From CAYMND01 sp964465065 (GTDB lineage: Bacteria; Acidobacteriota; Aminicenantia; UBA2199): a stretch of DNA of 64,000 nt. Shown piece after piece: positions 41,559 to 51,337 of the stretch. The notes under the pieces are model-generated. The model searched no databases. It was given only the letters and a program-made list of their open reading frames with translations, and was not told where the DNA came from. Each line of letters begins with the position of its first letter. The stretch's first letter is position 1. Made by a program: the position numbers and the translations under genes. The DNA is taken from positions 1 through 64,000 of the forward strand of contig CAYXHZ010000004.1 in assembly GCA_964465065.1 (NCBI GenBank). The letters run 5' to 3'.

Positions 41559-42668
41559 TCAACTTTTGGCAGGAACGATACTGAACACGGTCAATTCGGA
41601 ACGGAACGGAAAACGTAACGGCGGTCCCCAAATGCCGGTTCCTTTTGAGGTGTATATCGAACTGTCCTCGAGACGATACAGGCCGCTGGGGTAACGGAAA
41701 CCCGCGAAAACGATCAAATTGAGAGGGATGGTTTGCCCGGCATGGGTGTGCCCGGACAGTTGCAGGTGAATACCATGCCCGACGTGTTCGGCAAAGTCTT
41801 CCGGTCGATGGTAGAGCAAGATGTTGTAGCGTTGCCTGTCCAAACTGTGTAGCAGTTCCAGCTGCCGATTTCTCAGATTTTTATCCAGACGAAGGAATTC
41901 CCGATCGTCAAAACCCAGCAGAGTCAGTTCCGATCCAATGTCGAGCCGTTCGTTCCGCAGAAAAACGATATTGCAGGCCTTCAGGAAACTTTCGACGTAG
42001 CGGAGGCCCGTGTACAGTTCGTGATTGCCGCTGACCGCGTATACGCCGAGAGGGGCTTTCAATCGTGAAAATTGGTGAACCAGACCGTCTTCCAGAGGCA
42101 TTTCCTCCTCGAGAATGTCACCGGTGATGACAATCAGGTCGGGTGCTTGCGCCAGGGTGTCGTCCACGATCCGGGAAATCCGGTTCATGGACGAATTCCT
42201 GGCGATATGCAGATCGGACAGTTGAACAAGTTTGACAGTTCTGGTCAACGAAACGGTTGCAGGCGCATTCAGGCGTATCCGATTGATCACATGGCCGCGG
42301 CTGTAGTTGATCAGTCCGGCTACGGTGATCAGCAAGGTTAGAACCAGAACGATCCAGGCAAGCGCTACGTTCCAGCGGGGTTTGAGAAGATTGACGGGTA
42401 TGGCGGTCAAGAGTAGGAAAAAAAGCAGCGAAACCACTCCCAGCCATATGTAGCTGATCTCCTGCAGCAGATAAAAATGGAACTTTTCCGCCAGAACCCT
42501 GCCGATAACGAAAGACAAAGCCAGGGCCAGGAGAACAATTTTCAGCAGCAGGCGCACACGCGGTCCGAAGGTGAACAGTTTCACCAGCCGGAAATAAACC
42601 AGCAGATGCATCCCGCTCCATACACAGAGAATCAGCGAAACAAAAAACACTATTGGCAGAACTTTCAT
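41559..42668 (-). CDS. Membrane metallophosphoesterase (YkuE/YaeI family)
   Basis: A 369-residue protein with four N-terminal hydrophobic segments (about 1-135) and a C-terminal calcineurin-like phosphoesterase domain. The dinuclear metal ligands are visible: QLSDLHI (D, H), ITGDIL (D), SGNHELY (N, H), YHRPEDF (H) and SGHTHAGQ (H, H). Relatives remove UDP-sugar or lipid phosphates at the membrane; the substrate here cannot be read. It follows the tricorn gene by 65 bases on the same strand. Confidence 0.9.
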   Translation of the reverse strand: MKVLPIVFFVSLILCVWSGMHLLVYFRLVKLFTFGPRVRLLLKIVLLALALSFVIGRVLAEKFHFYLLQEISYIWLGVVSLLFFLLLTAIPVNLLKPRWNVALAWIVLVLTLLITVAGLINYSRGHVINRIRLNAPATVSLTRTVKLVQLSDLHIARNSSMNRISRIVDDTLAQAPDLIVITGDILEEEMPLEDGLVHQFSRLKAPLGVYAVSGNHELYTGLRYVESFLKACNIVFLRNERLDIGSELTLLGFDDREFLRLDKNLRNRQLELLHSLDRQRYNILLYHRPEDFAEHVGHGIHLQLSGHTHAGQTIPLNLIVFAGFRYPSGLYRLEDSSIYTSKGTGIWGPPLRFPFRSELTVFSIVPAKS

Positions 42669-42733
42669 GAATCCACACCAAACCTATAGTTTTAAATGCC
42701 ACAGTATACCATGGTGAAGCAATATAGAAGAAA

Positions 42734-45700
42734 TTATCTGGCTTTTTCACCGACCTTCTTGAGCAGTTCCTCGACAGCCCGTTCCAGTTGCTGGTCGCGT
42801 CCCCGATCCACGGAACCGGGCATGTTTTTAACCACCACATCGGGCACTGTCTGGTTGTTTTCCATCCATTCCCCGGCCATGTTGCGGGCGCTGACCGGTA
42901 TGGAACCCCAGAGAATGTTGCCGTTCTGCAGCATTTCCCAACCGGCGAAGCTGCATGTGCCGGGGACAGGCATGCCGATCAGGGTGCCGATACCCAGTTC
43001 CTGGTAAGCGCAGGCGAAGCAGTGGCCATCGCTGTAGTTGTCCTCGTTGACCAGAGCCACGCTGGGTTTGGTCCAGCGGTATCCCGGTTCGCCGCCCAGG
43101 TCTCTGGAATCGGTGGCGTAGGTGATGAAGCGTTTTCCGGTCAGGAACATGGTGATGTCACCGACCAGGTCGCCGCCGCTGTTGTTACGCGTATCGACGA
43201 TCAGTCCGTCACAATGACTGTATTTCCCCATGGCTTTTTCGTAGGTGTGCCGGTAGGAGCCGTCGTTCATACCCGGTATGTGCACATAGCCCAAGCGGCC
43301 CTGGCTCAGTCGGGTGACTTCGGCCTCGTTGATCCGTACCCAGCGCTCGTAGAGAAGATCATTCTCTTCCATCAGGCTGATCGGTTTGACGGTGACCATC
43401 TGCCGGTTGCCATTCTGCGGGTCGACAATTTCCAAAGCGGTCTGTTGTCCAGCCAAACGGTTGAAATGGCGAGCCCAGTCGTCCTGGGCGATGGCAATTC
43501 CGTTGACTTTTTCGATCACCATGCCGGCCTTGGCCTTGACATGGCTTTGATCCAGTGGCCCCTTCTCCAGAATTTCGGCGATTTTGATGCCCTGACCATG
43601 GTAGTCATGATCAATCAGAATACCCAAAGCGGCCGTTGCATCGCCGTTTTCATCACGACCTCGAAAGCGTGCGCCGCAATGGGACACATTGAGCTCGCCC
43701 AGCATCTCCGACAACAATTCGCTGAATTCACGGTCGTTGCCGACAGAAACGAGTTTTGGAGAATAATTTCTGTACATGGCTATCCAGTCGATCCCATGAA
43801 AGTTGCGCGAGTAGAACATATCGTTGGTACGATGCCAAACATGCTCGAACATTTCACGCCGTTCGGCGCTCTCATCGAAACTGATCAGTCCGGCAATGGC
43901 TACAGGTTCCTTGACCCCCTTGTCCGGCTCCAGCTTGGAAATTCGCCCATCAGCCAGTAAAAAGAGATTTTTCATCTCTTTATCCCATTGCAGTTGCCCC
44001 CCACGCACACCCAGCTTGACGGCCACTTTGGTTTCACGGCTGCGCAAATCGGTACTCCAGAGATCGGCCTTGTCGTCAAAACGCCCCAAATAATAGAGGG
44101 TCTCACCGTCTTTGGAGAGTACAGCATCGCTCAGAAAGGAAGAATGAATGGTCAATCTGGCTTTTCGCTCCGTCAGGCCATTCCAGTCGATTTCGATATT
44201 GGCGGCTTTCGCCTCGTCTTTTGCAGACGGTTTTTTCTTGTCCTTGTCTTTATCGGCACCTTTATTTTGTTCCGCTTCCTTCTCCTCGATCTCTTTTTTC
44301 AGCGCCAATTCCTCCTTGCTCAGCAGAAAGCGTTCAAATGCAGATCGGTTGAGGAACAGACTGTATACATCGCGCTGACGGCTGCCGCTGTTGGCGTAGG
44401 AACGCAGACCGTGCCGATCACTGAACCACAGGAGCTGCTTCCCCTCGTTGACCCATTTGGGACTCGAATCTCCGTAACCGCTCTCGGTGAGGTTGACAGG
44501 CTGTTTTGTCCCGTCCGCCTTGACCAGCAGGATCTCCGTGTTCCCCATATCCGGAATGTATTCCACTGTCAGCCACTGGCTGTCCGGGCTCCACTCAAAA
44601 TATTGGTCGCCGTCGCTCATGTAATACAGACGACTGTTGTCGACCAGAATACGGCTGGATTTTCCAGTCAGGTCCAGAACCCGGAGAACGTTGCGGTTTT
44701 CGATATAGGCCAGGCTTTTGCCGTCCGGAGATATCTTGGGCTGGTAATTATCCTGATCGTTGACCAGAAGAGCTTCTTCCCGAAGTATGGTCGAAGCGTA
44801 GAAACAGCTCTCCTTGTCGTTCACACGGCGAGTTTTGTATATCCCCCAATGACCGTTACGTTCGCTGGCGTACACAATCGAGTGACCGTCGTCGGCAAAC
44901 GAGACGAAGGACTCTGCCGCCGGATTGTCCGTGATGCGCTTGCACCATTCTCCCTCGACCGAAGCGGCGAAAATTTCACCGCGTACCACCAGTGCAACTT
45001 CTTTTCCGCTCGGAGCAACGGCCATTTCCGTGATCCGACCGTTGACGGAGACCAGCTGAGCATCGTTGCGACGCGAGGCGCTGTTGATGCTGACCTTGAC
45101 CTCCTGCGCTTCACGCCCCAGCTCTTTCGTATAGAGAGCTCCATTGTAGGTGAAACATAGCGTCCCGTTGGCGGCAATCGACAAAAAGCGGACCGGGTGA
45201 AGCTTGAACCTGCTGATCGCTTCCGTTTTGGCCGGATCGTTCAGGTCCATGAAGTGCACATTGAAACTTCCGCTTTCCTCGCTGAGATAGTAATAGCCCC
45301 GGCCGTCTGGAGCGAAGACCGGGTTGCGGTCTTCACCGGAAAAGGCAGTCAGCATACGGTGCGAACCGCTGCCGAAATCGTAACTCCAGATATCGCGGGC
45401 AATACTTGATTTGTGATGTTTGCGCCAGGCGTTCTCCCCGCCTTTGAGATCATGGTACAGCATCGTTTTCCCGTCGGGACTGATCTGAACCGCCTCTGCC
45501 GGAACCGTGAAGACCTGTTCCACTCTGCCTTTGTCTACCGGCACAGTGTAGAGTTCGAGTAGAGCGCTGTCGGGAAACTGCCGGTTCGAGGCGCTGTCGC
45601 CGCGGTTGGCACCGAAGTACACCAGGCGGTCATCGGCGCTGAAACAGTATGGGGTTTCATCGACGGAATGGTGAGTAAGCCGTACGGCTTCGCCACCGTC

Positions 45701-45982
45701 GGCGTTGACGACGAACACGTCAAGATTGCCGTAGCGATCCGAAGCGAAGGCGATGCTGCGTCCGTCATGGCTCCAAACCGGTGCAAAATCACTGGCCTGG
45801 TGGAAAGTCAGCGGGCTGGCCGTGCCGCCACGGGCATCAACCAGGTATATATCTCCCTTGAAGGCGAAGGCGATCCGATCCCCTTTCGGCGAAATGGCCG
45901 AATAACGGATCCATTGCGATTCGGATTGTGAGAAGCCCAGACTGCTCAACAGAATCAGATACAGTAAAAACCATTGTTTCAT
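42734..45982 (-). CDS. Secreted tricorn protease homologue (S41B)
   Basis: A 1082-residue protein with a signal peptide (MKQWFLLYLILLSSLGFSQ). Two beta-propellers follow (about 25-620, with many WSHDGRSIAF/SPDGKSLAY blades), then a Lys/Asp/Glu-rich insertion near 565-595, a PDZ domain (about 790-850) and a C-terminal S41 protease core. The catalytic Ser-His pair is read in ELNVSHCGARF, the nucleophile in YSDGHCFACAY, and a Glu in MENNQTVPDVVV. Tricorn trims peptides from larger proteases. The signal peptide places this form in the periplasm or outside, unlike archaeal Tricorn. GAGGA precedes the ATG. Confidence 0.92.
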   Translation of the reverse strand: MKQWFLLYLILLSSLGFSQSESQWIRYSAISPKGDRIAFAFKGDIYLVDARGGTASPLTFHQASDFAPVWSHDGRSIAFASDRYGNLDVFVVNADGGEAVRLTHHSVDETPYCFSADDRLVYFGANRGDSASNRQFPDSALLELYTVPVDKGRVEQVFTVPAEAVQISPDGKTMLYHDLKGGENAWRKHHKSSIARDIWSYDFGSGSHRMLTAFSGEDRNPVFAPDGRGYYYLSEESGSFNVHFMDLNDPAKTEAISRFKLHPVRFLSIAANGTLCFTYNGALYTKELGREAQEVKVSINSASRRNDAQLVSVNGRITEMAVAPSGKEVALVVRGEIFAASVEGEWCKRITDNPAAESFVSFADDGHSIVYASERNGHWGIYKTRRVNDKESCFYASTILREEALLVNDQDNYQPKISPDGKSLAYIENRNVLRVLDLTGKSSRILVDNSRLYYMSDGDQYFEWSPDSQWLTVEYIPDMGNTEILLVKADGTKQPVNLTESGYGDSSPKWVNEGKQLLWFSDRHGLRSYANSGSRQRDVYSLFLNRSAFERFLLSKEELALKKEIEEKEAEQNKGADKDKDKKKPSAKDEAKAANIEIDWNGLTERKARLTIHSSFLSDAVLSKDGETLYYLGRFDDKADLWSTDLRSRETKVAVKLGVRGGQLQWDKEMKNLFLLADGRISKLEPDKGVKEPVAIAGLISFDESAERREMFEHVWHRTNDMFYSRNFHGIDWIAMYRNYSPKLVSVGNDREFSELLSEMLGELNVSHCGARFRGRDENGDATAALGILIDHDYHGQGIKIAEILEKGPLDQSHVKAKAGMVIEKVNGIAIAQDDWARHFNRLAGQQTALEIVDPQNGNRQMVTVKPISLMEENDLLYERWVRINEAEVTRLSQGRLGYVHIPGMNDGSYRHTYEKAMGKYSHCDGLIVDTRNNSGGDLVGDITMFLTGKRFITYATDSRDLGGEPGYRWTKPSVALVNEDNYSDGHCFACAYQELGIGTLIGMPVPGTCSFAGWEMLQNGNILWGSIPVSARNMAGEWMENNQTVPDVVVKNMPGSVDRGRDQQLERAVEELLKKVGEKAR

Positions 45983-46071
45983 AGTTTCCTCGCTTGCGGA
46001 TGACAGTCACTGGCATGCTGCATCCGATTTTTCCGTTAAAAGAGATAATACGTTGGCCAATGTCGAAAAGA

Positions 46072-49000
46072 TTACCCGAGTGTCGTTTTTCGTGGATAGA
46101 GAGTTTTTAAAAACTTTGCAGTGTAGGACAAGGGCCAGTTTCCGCTGACGATCTGTTCCGGACTTCCCTGGGCGGTCAGTTTCCCTCCCTGCGGGCCAGC
46201 ACCGGGGCCAAGATCGATCAACCAGTCCGCGCCGGCCATAAACACAGGATGGTGGCTGACCACCAGCGCGGCGTGCCGATCCCCCACATGACGCCGCAGG
46301 CATTCGAGAAGTTGGCGGCATTCGTTGGCAGACAGACCGCTGTCCGGCTCGTCGAGTAGAAGCAGTGACGCCTGCTCACCGAGCCCGAGCAGAATACGCG
46401 CTATTGTCAAACGCTGTCTTTCCCCGACAGACAACGAACCCATCTTCCGATTCAAAGACAGATAATCCAGAGAAAATTCTTTGGCCAAGGCCAGTTCCCG
46501 TTGCAGACCGGCAGCCGTGACAATCGATGCCGGCAAATCGCCGATTTCACAGCTCAAGGTGTCTGCCAGAGATACAGTCCCGACCTTTGCCGCCAGGGTG
46601 GCCGTTTCGTAACCGGTCTGGAGACAGAACGGACACTCCGACGCATACGAGCCCATGTAATCGAGATCGGTGCGCATCTCCCCTTCTCCCTGGCAATGTG
46701 GGCAAGCTGATAAAACCGGTTTGCCGAAAAGGCGCATGATGGGTTCCCGCATGGACAGAAAATCGAGCAAACTCTCTCCCGGGCCGTTGCTACCCATTCG
46801 ATTGTCAAAGAAATGAACGGCAGAAAACCGATCGAGGCCGTTAATCTCCTGACAATGAACCGGACTGGCTGCCGTGAAACTGCGACCGATCACCTCGCGC
46901 ATCAGCGTCGTTTTCCCGCTGCCCGAGACACCGCACAGCACCGTGATACCGCTTGCCGGTATTTCGATATCGATCCCATCCAGATTGTTGACTTTTGCCT
47001 GGCGCACGATGATTGCCCCAGCTGACGGCATGGCCGCAATGCGAAGCGGATCCGGGGAAAAGTCGGTTCTATTGCCTTGACCCATGCGGCAAATTTGTCC
47101 TCCCCGCTTACCGCCGCCGGGTCCCAGCTCGATCAGCCAGTCGGCCTCCCGCTGCACCAAGGGGTGATGGTCGATCAAGGCCACTGTGTTGCGCCGGGCC
47201 AGCAACTGGCCGATCACCCCTGACAGGCTGGCGATGTCCAGAGGGTGCAAACCGCGGCTGATTTCGTCCAGAATGAACAGGCAATGATTAAGGCGATTGC
47301 CAAGGAATGCAGCCAGGCGCAAACGCTGCATTTCTCCATAGGAAAGTGAATCCGCAGCTCTGGACAGGTTCAGATAACCCAGACCCAGAGCCAGAATCTG
47401 CTCCAGTTGCAGCTGCAGGTCAGGCATCAGCTCCGTGCACACCGCCAACTCGTTTCGACTGGGATTGTCTGCGAAGAGGGCGCTTGAAAATGTTCTGAAC
47501 TGTTTGTGCAAGTCCGTCAGGAAGGCCGACAACACATCCCGTAAACTGACCCGGCCCAACCTGACTTCCAGAGTGGTGTTTTTGAGACGGAGACCGTGAC
47601 AAACCGGGCAATCCCCCGTGAAGACGACTTGCTGGAAATTGATGGCCTGCTTTTTATGCTCTTTCTTCTGCCGCCAGGCTTCCAGAATCAGACGGTTGAA
47701 ACCCGGCCAGGGGGCTTGATAGCGATGCTCGCCGCTGCGTTTTCCACGCGAATAGTTCCATACAACCGGAAAATCCCCTTCGTGACCATTCAGAATCAGG
47801 TCTTTGGCCTGAGAACTCAGCGCACACCAGGGAGCCATGACATCGATATTGAGTGCCCTGGCCGCTCCAAGCAGTTCGGCAATGCGCCGGCCATCTGCTG
47901 CAAAGAAGAATTGACAGCCCTTGTCCGCCGAAAAAGCGCCGTTCAGAATGCCGAGTTGCGGATCGACCAGCCAGCGGCTGGCGTCGGCTTGGGTTACCGT
48001 CCCCAGGCCGGTGCAGAAACTGCAGGCGCCATCGGGATGATTGAAGGAAAAGTCGGCGGCACGCAGGGTTTTGTTCACTGCGTTTGGTTCCGGCTGTCCC
48101 AGGCGAGAAAACAGAACGCGCAAGGTATCGTTGATACCGGACAGCGTGCCGACCGTCGATCTGGGATTGCCGCCGCCATGATGGCTGACCAGCGACAAGG
48201 CCGGCATGTATGGGTTGATCTCATCGACATCGCCGTGCCCTCCCAGAGCCAGTCGATCCCGCAGGTAAGGAGAAAGGTGCTCGGCGTAACGACGCTGGCA
48301 TGTCTTGTACAGAGTCTCGTGCAAAAGAGAACTCTTGCCGCTACCCGATGGACCGCACACTACGGTGAGTTTGCGTTTGGGAATCACCAGCGACAGGTTT
48401 TGCAGATTCCGGGTCCGGACTCCATGCATTACAATCTTGTCCGGATCGGCATCCCTGCCGGCACTGATTTCCGTACTCGAGGGGTCGGGCTTGCGGTTTA
48501 CGAGTTCCAGCAATCGGTCGCAACCGGAAACGAACAAAGGATTGTTTTCGGCGATCACCAGGGCGGCGCCCTGTCCGGCCAACTTTTTCAAGGCGTACAG
48601 CAAACAGGGAATATCCTGGTCATGAAGTCCCAGGCATGGTTCGTCCAGCAGGTACAATGTCCGGTTTCTCTGGCCGGGAGCGATGAATGAAGCCAGTCGG
48701 ACCCGCTGAGCTTCCCCTCCAGACAGACTGGATGACGGCTGGCCGATGGTCAAGTACCCCAGCCCGAGATCCGCCAGGACTTTCAGGCGTGCCGAAATTT
48801 TTTTCTCCTTGTGAAAAAAGGCCAGCGCCTGGCTGACTGTCAGAGAGAGGACTTCATCGATGGCCAGTCCCTCATATTGGATACCGAGGACTTCAGGTTG
48901 ATAACGGCGTCCCTGACAGCCTTCGCAGATCTGACTGATTGGACTGAGGTGGTGCAGACTGATCTCGATCATTCCACTCCCCTGGCAACTCGGACAAGCT

Positions 49001-50748
49001 CCCGCCTGGCTGTTGAAAGAAAATGCCGAGCTGCTGAGCCCTTGTTCTCTGGCCTGCGTCTGACGTGCGAAAAGCGTGCGGATATCATCGAAAAGACCGG
49101 TGTAGGTTGCCGGGTTGCTGCGTGAGTTTTTCCCCAGTGGCTGCTGGTCGACGAACTGAACCCAGTCGAAATCCCGCTCGCGTTCATCGAGTCGTTCATG
49201 ACCTTGAGCCAATTTACCGAGCAGTGAAGTCTTGCCGGAACCGGACAAGCCACTGACCACGGTAATCAGGCCGCATTCCGCCACAGCCTGTTGAGATTGT
49301 ATTCGCTGCTGCGGAGCCTGGGTCATAGGTTTTGACCAGGCCGTCATCGTCGGCGTCAGTGTCGGGTCGTGTGCGATCCGATTCCGGAAGTCGTCAGCCT
49401 TTCCGGAAAAAAGCACATTTCCCCCTTGTGCTCCTCCACCAGGCCCCATCTCGACAACCCAGTCCGCATAATCAAGCGCCGCCCGGTCGTGACTGACCAG
49501 CAGAATCGTGCAATTCTGTGCGAGCAGATTACGGATATGCCGATAGACTGGCGGCTTTTCAAAAGGGTGAAGAGCGGATGCCGGTTCATCTAAAACGTAA
49601 AGCATATCGCTGATTGGGCTTTTCAGCAGAGAGGCCAGGCGAATGCCCTGAATCTCGGCCGGAGACAGACTGGGTATCGACCGCAGCAATTGCAGATGCC
49701 CCAGCCTGAGATCGACCAGCAGCCGTGAATGCCGGTTCAACTCATCCAGAAGTCGTTTTTCCGGTTCCTGCAGCTTACCGAGCTTCAGTTCTCCAAAACT
49801 CCAGTCAGCCAGTTCGCTAACGGTGAAAGCGAGCAGAGTGCCCAGGTCTGTCTGCCGGTACCGCAAACCGTGCATCTGTCGACGCAAGCGCAACCCTTGA
49901 CAGTTCGGACAGGGCTGCTGGCGGCACCAGCGCAGGATATTCGGATTGGGATCACGCTTGAGAATCTCTTCCATGATGGGAACGATACCGCGGTAATGGC
50001 CCAGTTCCCTGGGTTTGGCGGTGATGCCGCTCCATTTGAGCCGCGATTCGAGCGGGTGCTTGCCGAAAGGGATTTCAATTCGGTCGCTACCGTACAATAC
50101 CACCTGCTTTTGTTCGTCGCGGAGATCCTGCCAGGCAATATCCACCGAGAAACCATGCGCCCTGCAAACCTGGTCGAGGACATCGATGGTCACCTGGGAA
50201 TAAATAATGTAACCGTTTGGTGTGCTGAGCCGGAGCGCTCCCTGTCTCAGGCTCAGTCTGCCGTCCCGGATCAGACTTTCATGATCGAGAGTGTACACCT
50301 GGCCCAGCCCCTGACAGTCGGGGCAGGCTCCCAAAGGGTGGTTGAAGGAAAGATGTGAGCGGGTCGGCTTGTTGGCTGCCGATATCTGGGCGAAACGCGA
50401 ATAGAGCAGGCGAATCGGGCTGTAGAGGTCACTGAGCGTGGCCACGGTGGAGCGGGGGTTATGATTCAGGAAGACCTGTTCCAGTGCCAAGGCGGGCGGG
50501 ATGTTATCTATCCTTCTGGTGTGGGAACGGTTGAGACGAGCCTGAAAAATCCGTGCGTAAGCAGAAAAACTTTCTAAAAAACGTCCCTGTCCCTCGGCAA
50601 AACAGACATCATGGGCCAATGTCGATTTACCCGACCCCGATACACCGCACAGCAGAGTCAGACTTCCCAGCGGTATCTGCAAGGAGATATTTTTCAGGTT
50701 GTGTTCCTTGCATTCCGTTAACGTTATCCATTCTTTTTGTTCCGTCAT
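46072..50748 (-). CDS. Giant UvrA paralogue with four ATPase modules
   Basis: A 1558-residue protein in which two UvrA-like units are fused, each with two ABC modules. Walker A motifs are at about 35, 500, 799 and 1272. Signatures are LSPAEIQGIRLA (361, degenerate), LSGGEAQRVRLA (674, canonical), LSYGEMQRLRLA and LSVGERQRLTIA. Zinc-binding CPxCxG pairs occur near 142/280, 585/608, 909/1047 and in the last module. NPRSTV(A/G)TL follows modules 1 and 3, as in true UvrA. Normal UvrA has 940 residues and two modules. Fused relatives are known but poorly studied, with DNA repair or drug resistance proposed. The start lacks a Shine-Dalgarno sequence. Confidence 0.88.
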   Translation of the reverse strand: MTEQKEWITLTECKEHNLKNISLQIPLGSLTLLCGVSGSGKSTLAHDVCFAEGQGRFLESFSAYARIFQARLNRSHTRRIDNIPPALALEQVFLNHNPRSTVATLSDLYSPIRLLYSRFAQISAANKPTRSHLSFNHPLGACPDCQGLGQVYTLDHESLIRDGRLSLRQGALRLSTPNGYIIYSQVTIDVLDQVCRAHGFSVDIAWQDLRDEQKQVVLYGSDRIEIPFGKHPLESRLKWSGITAKPRELGHYRGIVPIMEEILKRDPNPNILRWCRQQPCPNCQGLRLRRQMHGLRYRQTDLGTLLAFTVSELADWSFGELKLGKLQEPEKRLLDELNRHSRLLVDLRLGHLQLLRSIPSLSPAEIQGIRLASLLKSPISDMLYVLDEPASALHPFEKPPVYRHIRNLLAQNCTILLVSHDRAALDYADWVVEMGPGGGAQGGNVLFSGKADDFRNRIAHDPTLTPTMTAWSKPMTQAPQQRIQSQQAVAECGLITVVSGLSGSGKTSLLGKLAQGHERLDERERDFDWVQFVDQQPLGKNSRSNPATYTGLFDDIRTLFARQTQAREQGLSSSAFSFNSQAGACPSCQGSGMIEISLHHLSPISQICEGCQGRRYQPEVLGIQYEGLAIDEVLSLTVSQALAFFHKEKKISARLKVLADLGLGYLTIGQPSSSLSGGEAQRVRLASFIAPGQRNRTLYLLDEPCLGLHDQDIPCLLYALKKLAGQGAALVIAENNPLFVSGCDRLLELVNRKPDPSSTEISAGRDADPDKIVMHGVRTRNLQNLSLVIPKRKLTVVCGPSGSGKSSLLHETLYKTCQRRYAEHLSPYLRDRLALGGHGDVDEINPYMPALSLVSHHGGGNPRSTVGTLSGINDTLRVLFSRLGQPEPNAVNKTLRAADFSFNHPDGACSFCTGLGTVTQADASRWLVDPQLGILNGAFSADKGCQFFFAADGRRIAELLGAARALNIDVMAPWCALSSQAKDLILNGHEGDFPVVWNYSRGKRSGEHRYQAPWPGFNRLILEAWRQKKEHKKQAINFQQVVFTGDCPVCHGLRLKNTTLEVRLGRVSLRDVLSAFLTDLHKQFRTFSSALFADNPSRNELAVCTELMPDLQLQLEQILALGLGYLNLSRAADSLSYGEMQRLRLAAFLGNRLNHCLFILDEISRGLHPLDIASLSGVIGQLLARRNTVALIDHHPLVQREADWLIELGPGGGKRGGQICRMGQGNRTDFSPDPLRIAAMPSAGAIIVRQAKVNNLDGIDIEIPASGITVLCGVSGSGKTTLMREVIGRSFTAASPVHCQEINGLDRFSAVHFFDNRMGSNGPGESLLDFLSMREPIMRLFGKPVLSACPHCQGEGEMRTDLDYMGSYASECPFCLQTGYETATLAAKVGTVSLADTLSCEIGDLPASIVTAAGLQRELALAKEFSLDYLSLNRKMGSLSVGERQRLTIARILLGLGEQASLLLLDEPDSGLSANECRQLLECLRRHVGDRHAALVVSHHPVFMAGADWLIDLGPGAGPQGGKLTAQGSPEQIVSGNWPLSYTAKFLKTLYPRKTTLG

Positions 50749-50773
50749 ATATCAACCATAAATCCGATTTCCA

Positions 50774-50803
50774 TTGGACTCGGCGAAGAAAAAAGCATAA
50801 CAT
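50774..50803 (+). promoter_or_regulatory. Possible sigma-70 promoter of the CAP-domain gene
   Basis: TTGGAC (50774-50779) and TAACAT (50798-50803) are 18 bases apart, in the 94-base gap between divergent genes. The leader is about 32 bases and carries GGAG. Confidence 0.4.
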
Positions 50804-50842
50804 AGGCCTTGCGTAAACGAAACCGAATATGGAGATGCAATA

Positions 50843-51337
50843 ATGACCTGGAAGCGTAGCACATCGTTAGTCGCCTTGTTGACAACACTGTTGACCTTCA
50901 TGACTTCTGCCTGCCAGAACAACGGCGGCGATCAGGATGCGACAAGCCGGCCGGACCTCGCCACTCAGGCCTTCGATTCCGTCAATGAACAACGACGCCA
51001 ATCGGGACGGACGCTCCTGACCTGGAACGGAGCGGTTGCGGGAATCGCCGAAGCGCACAGCCTGGACATGGCCATCGGCAAGACCGCTTTCGGTCACGAC
51101 GGTTTCACGGAACGCCTGAATCAACTCCGCGCCTCGCTGAATTTCACCACTGCCGGAGAGAATGTCGGTTACGCTATCGGTCAAAGCAATCCGGTCAAGG
51201 TCATCGTCGACGGCTGGATGCAGAAAACGGACCACCGGGCCAACATACTCGGAGATTTCCAGCTGAGCGGCATCGGAGCCGCCCAGGGGCCGGACGGTGA
51301 AATCTACATCACCCAGATCTTTCTGAAAACCAATTAG
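50843..51337 (+). CDS. CAP/SCP-domain secreted lipoprotein candidate
   Basis: A 164-residue protein with a signal peptide and a lipobox-like end (FMTSAC, Cys about 24). It then has a short Asn/Asp-rich spacer and a bacterial CAP domain: FDSVNEQRRQSGRTLLTWN, AEAHSLDMA, FGHDGFTERL, TAGENVGYAIG, GWMQKTDHRANIL. The CAP cavity residues (His, Glu, His) are present. Such proteins are secreted, and some bind lipids or cleave peptides. The lipobox has Thr at -3, so anchoring is uncertain. Its stop overlaps that of the opposite S46 gene. Confidence 0.88.
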   Translation: MTWKRSTSLVALLTTLLTFMTSACQNNGGDQDATSRPDLATQAFDSVNEQRRQSGRTLLTWNGAVAGIAEAHSLDMAIGKTAFGHDGFTERLNQLRASLNFTTAGENVGYAIGQSNPVKVIVDGWMQKTDHRANILGDFQLSGIGAAQGPDGEIYITQIFLKTN

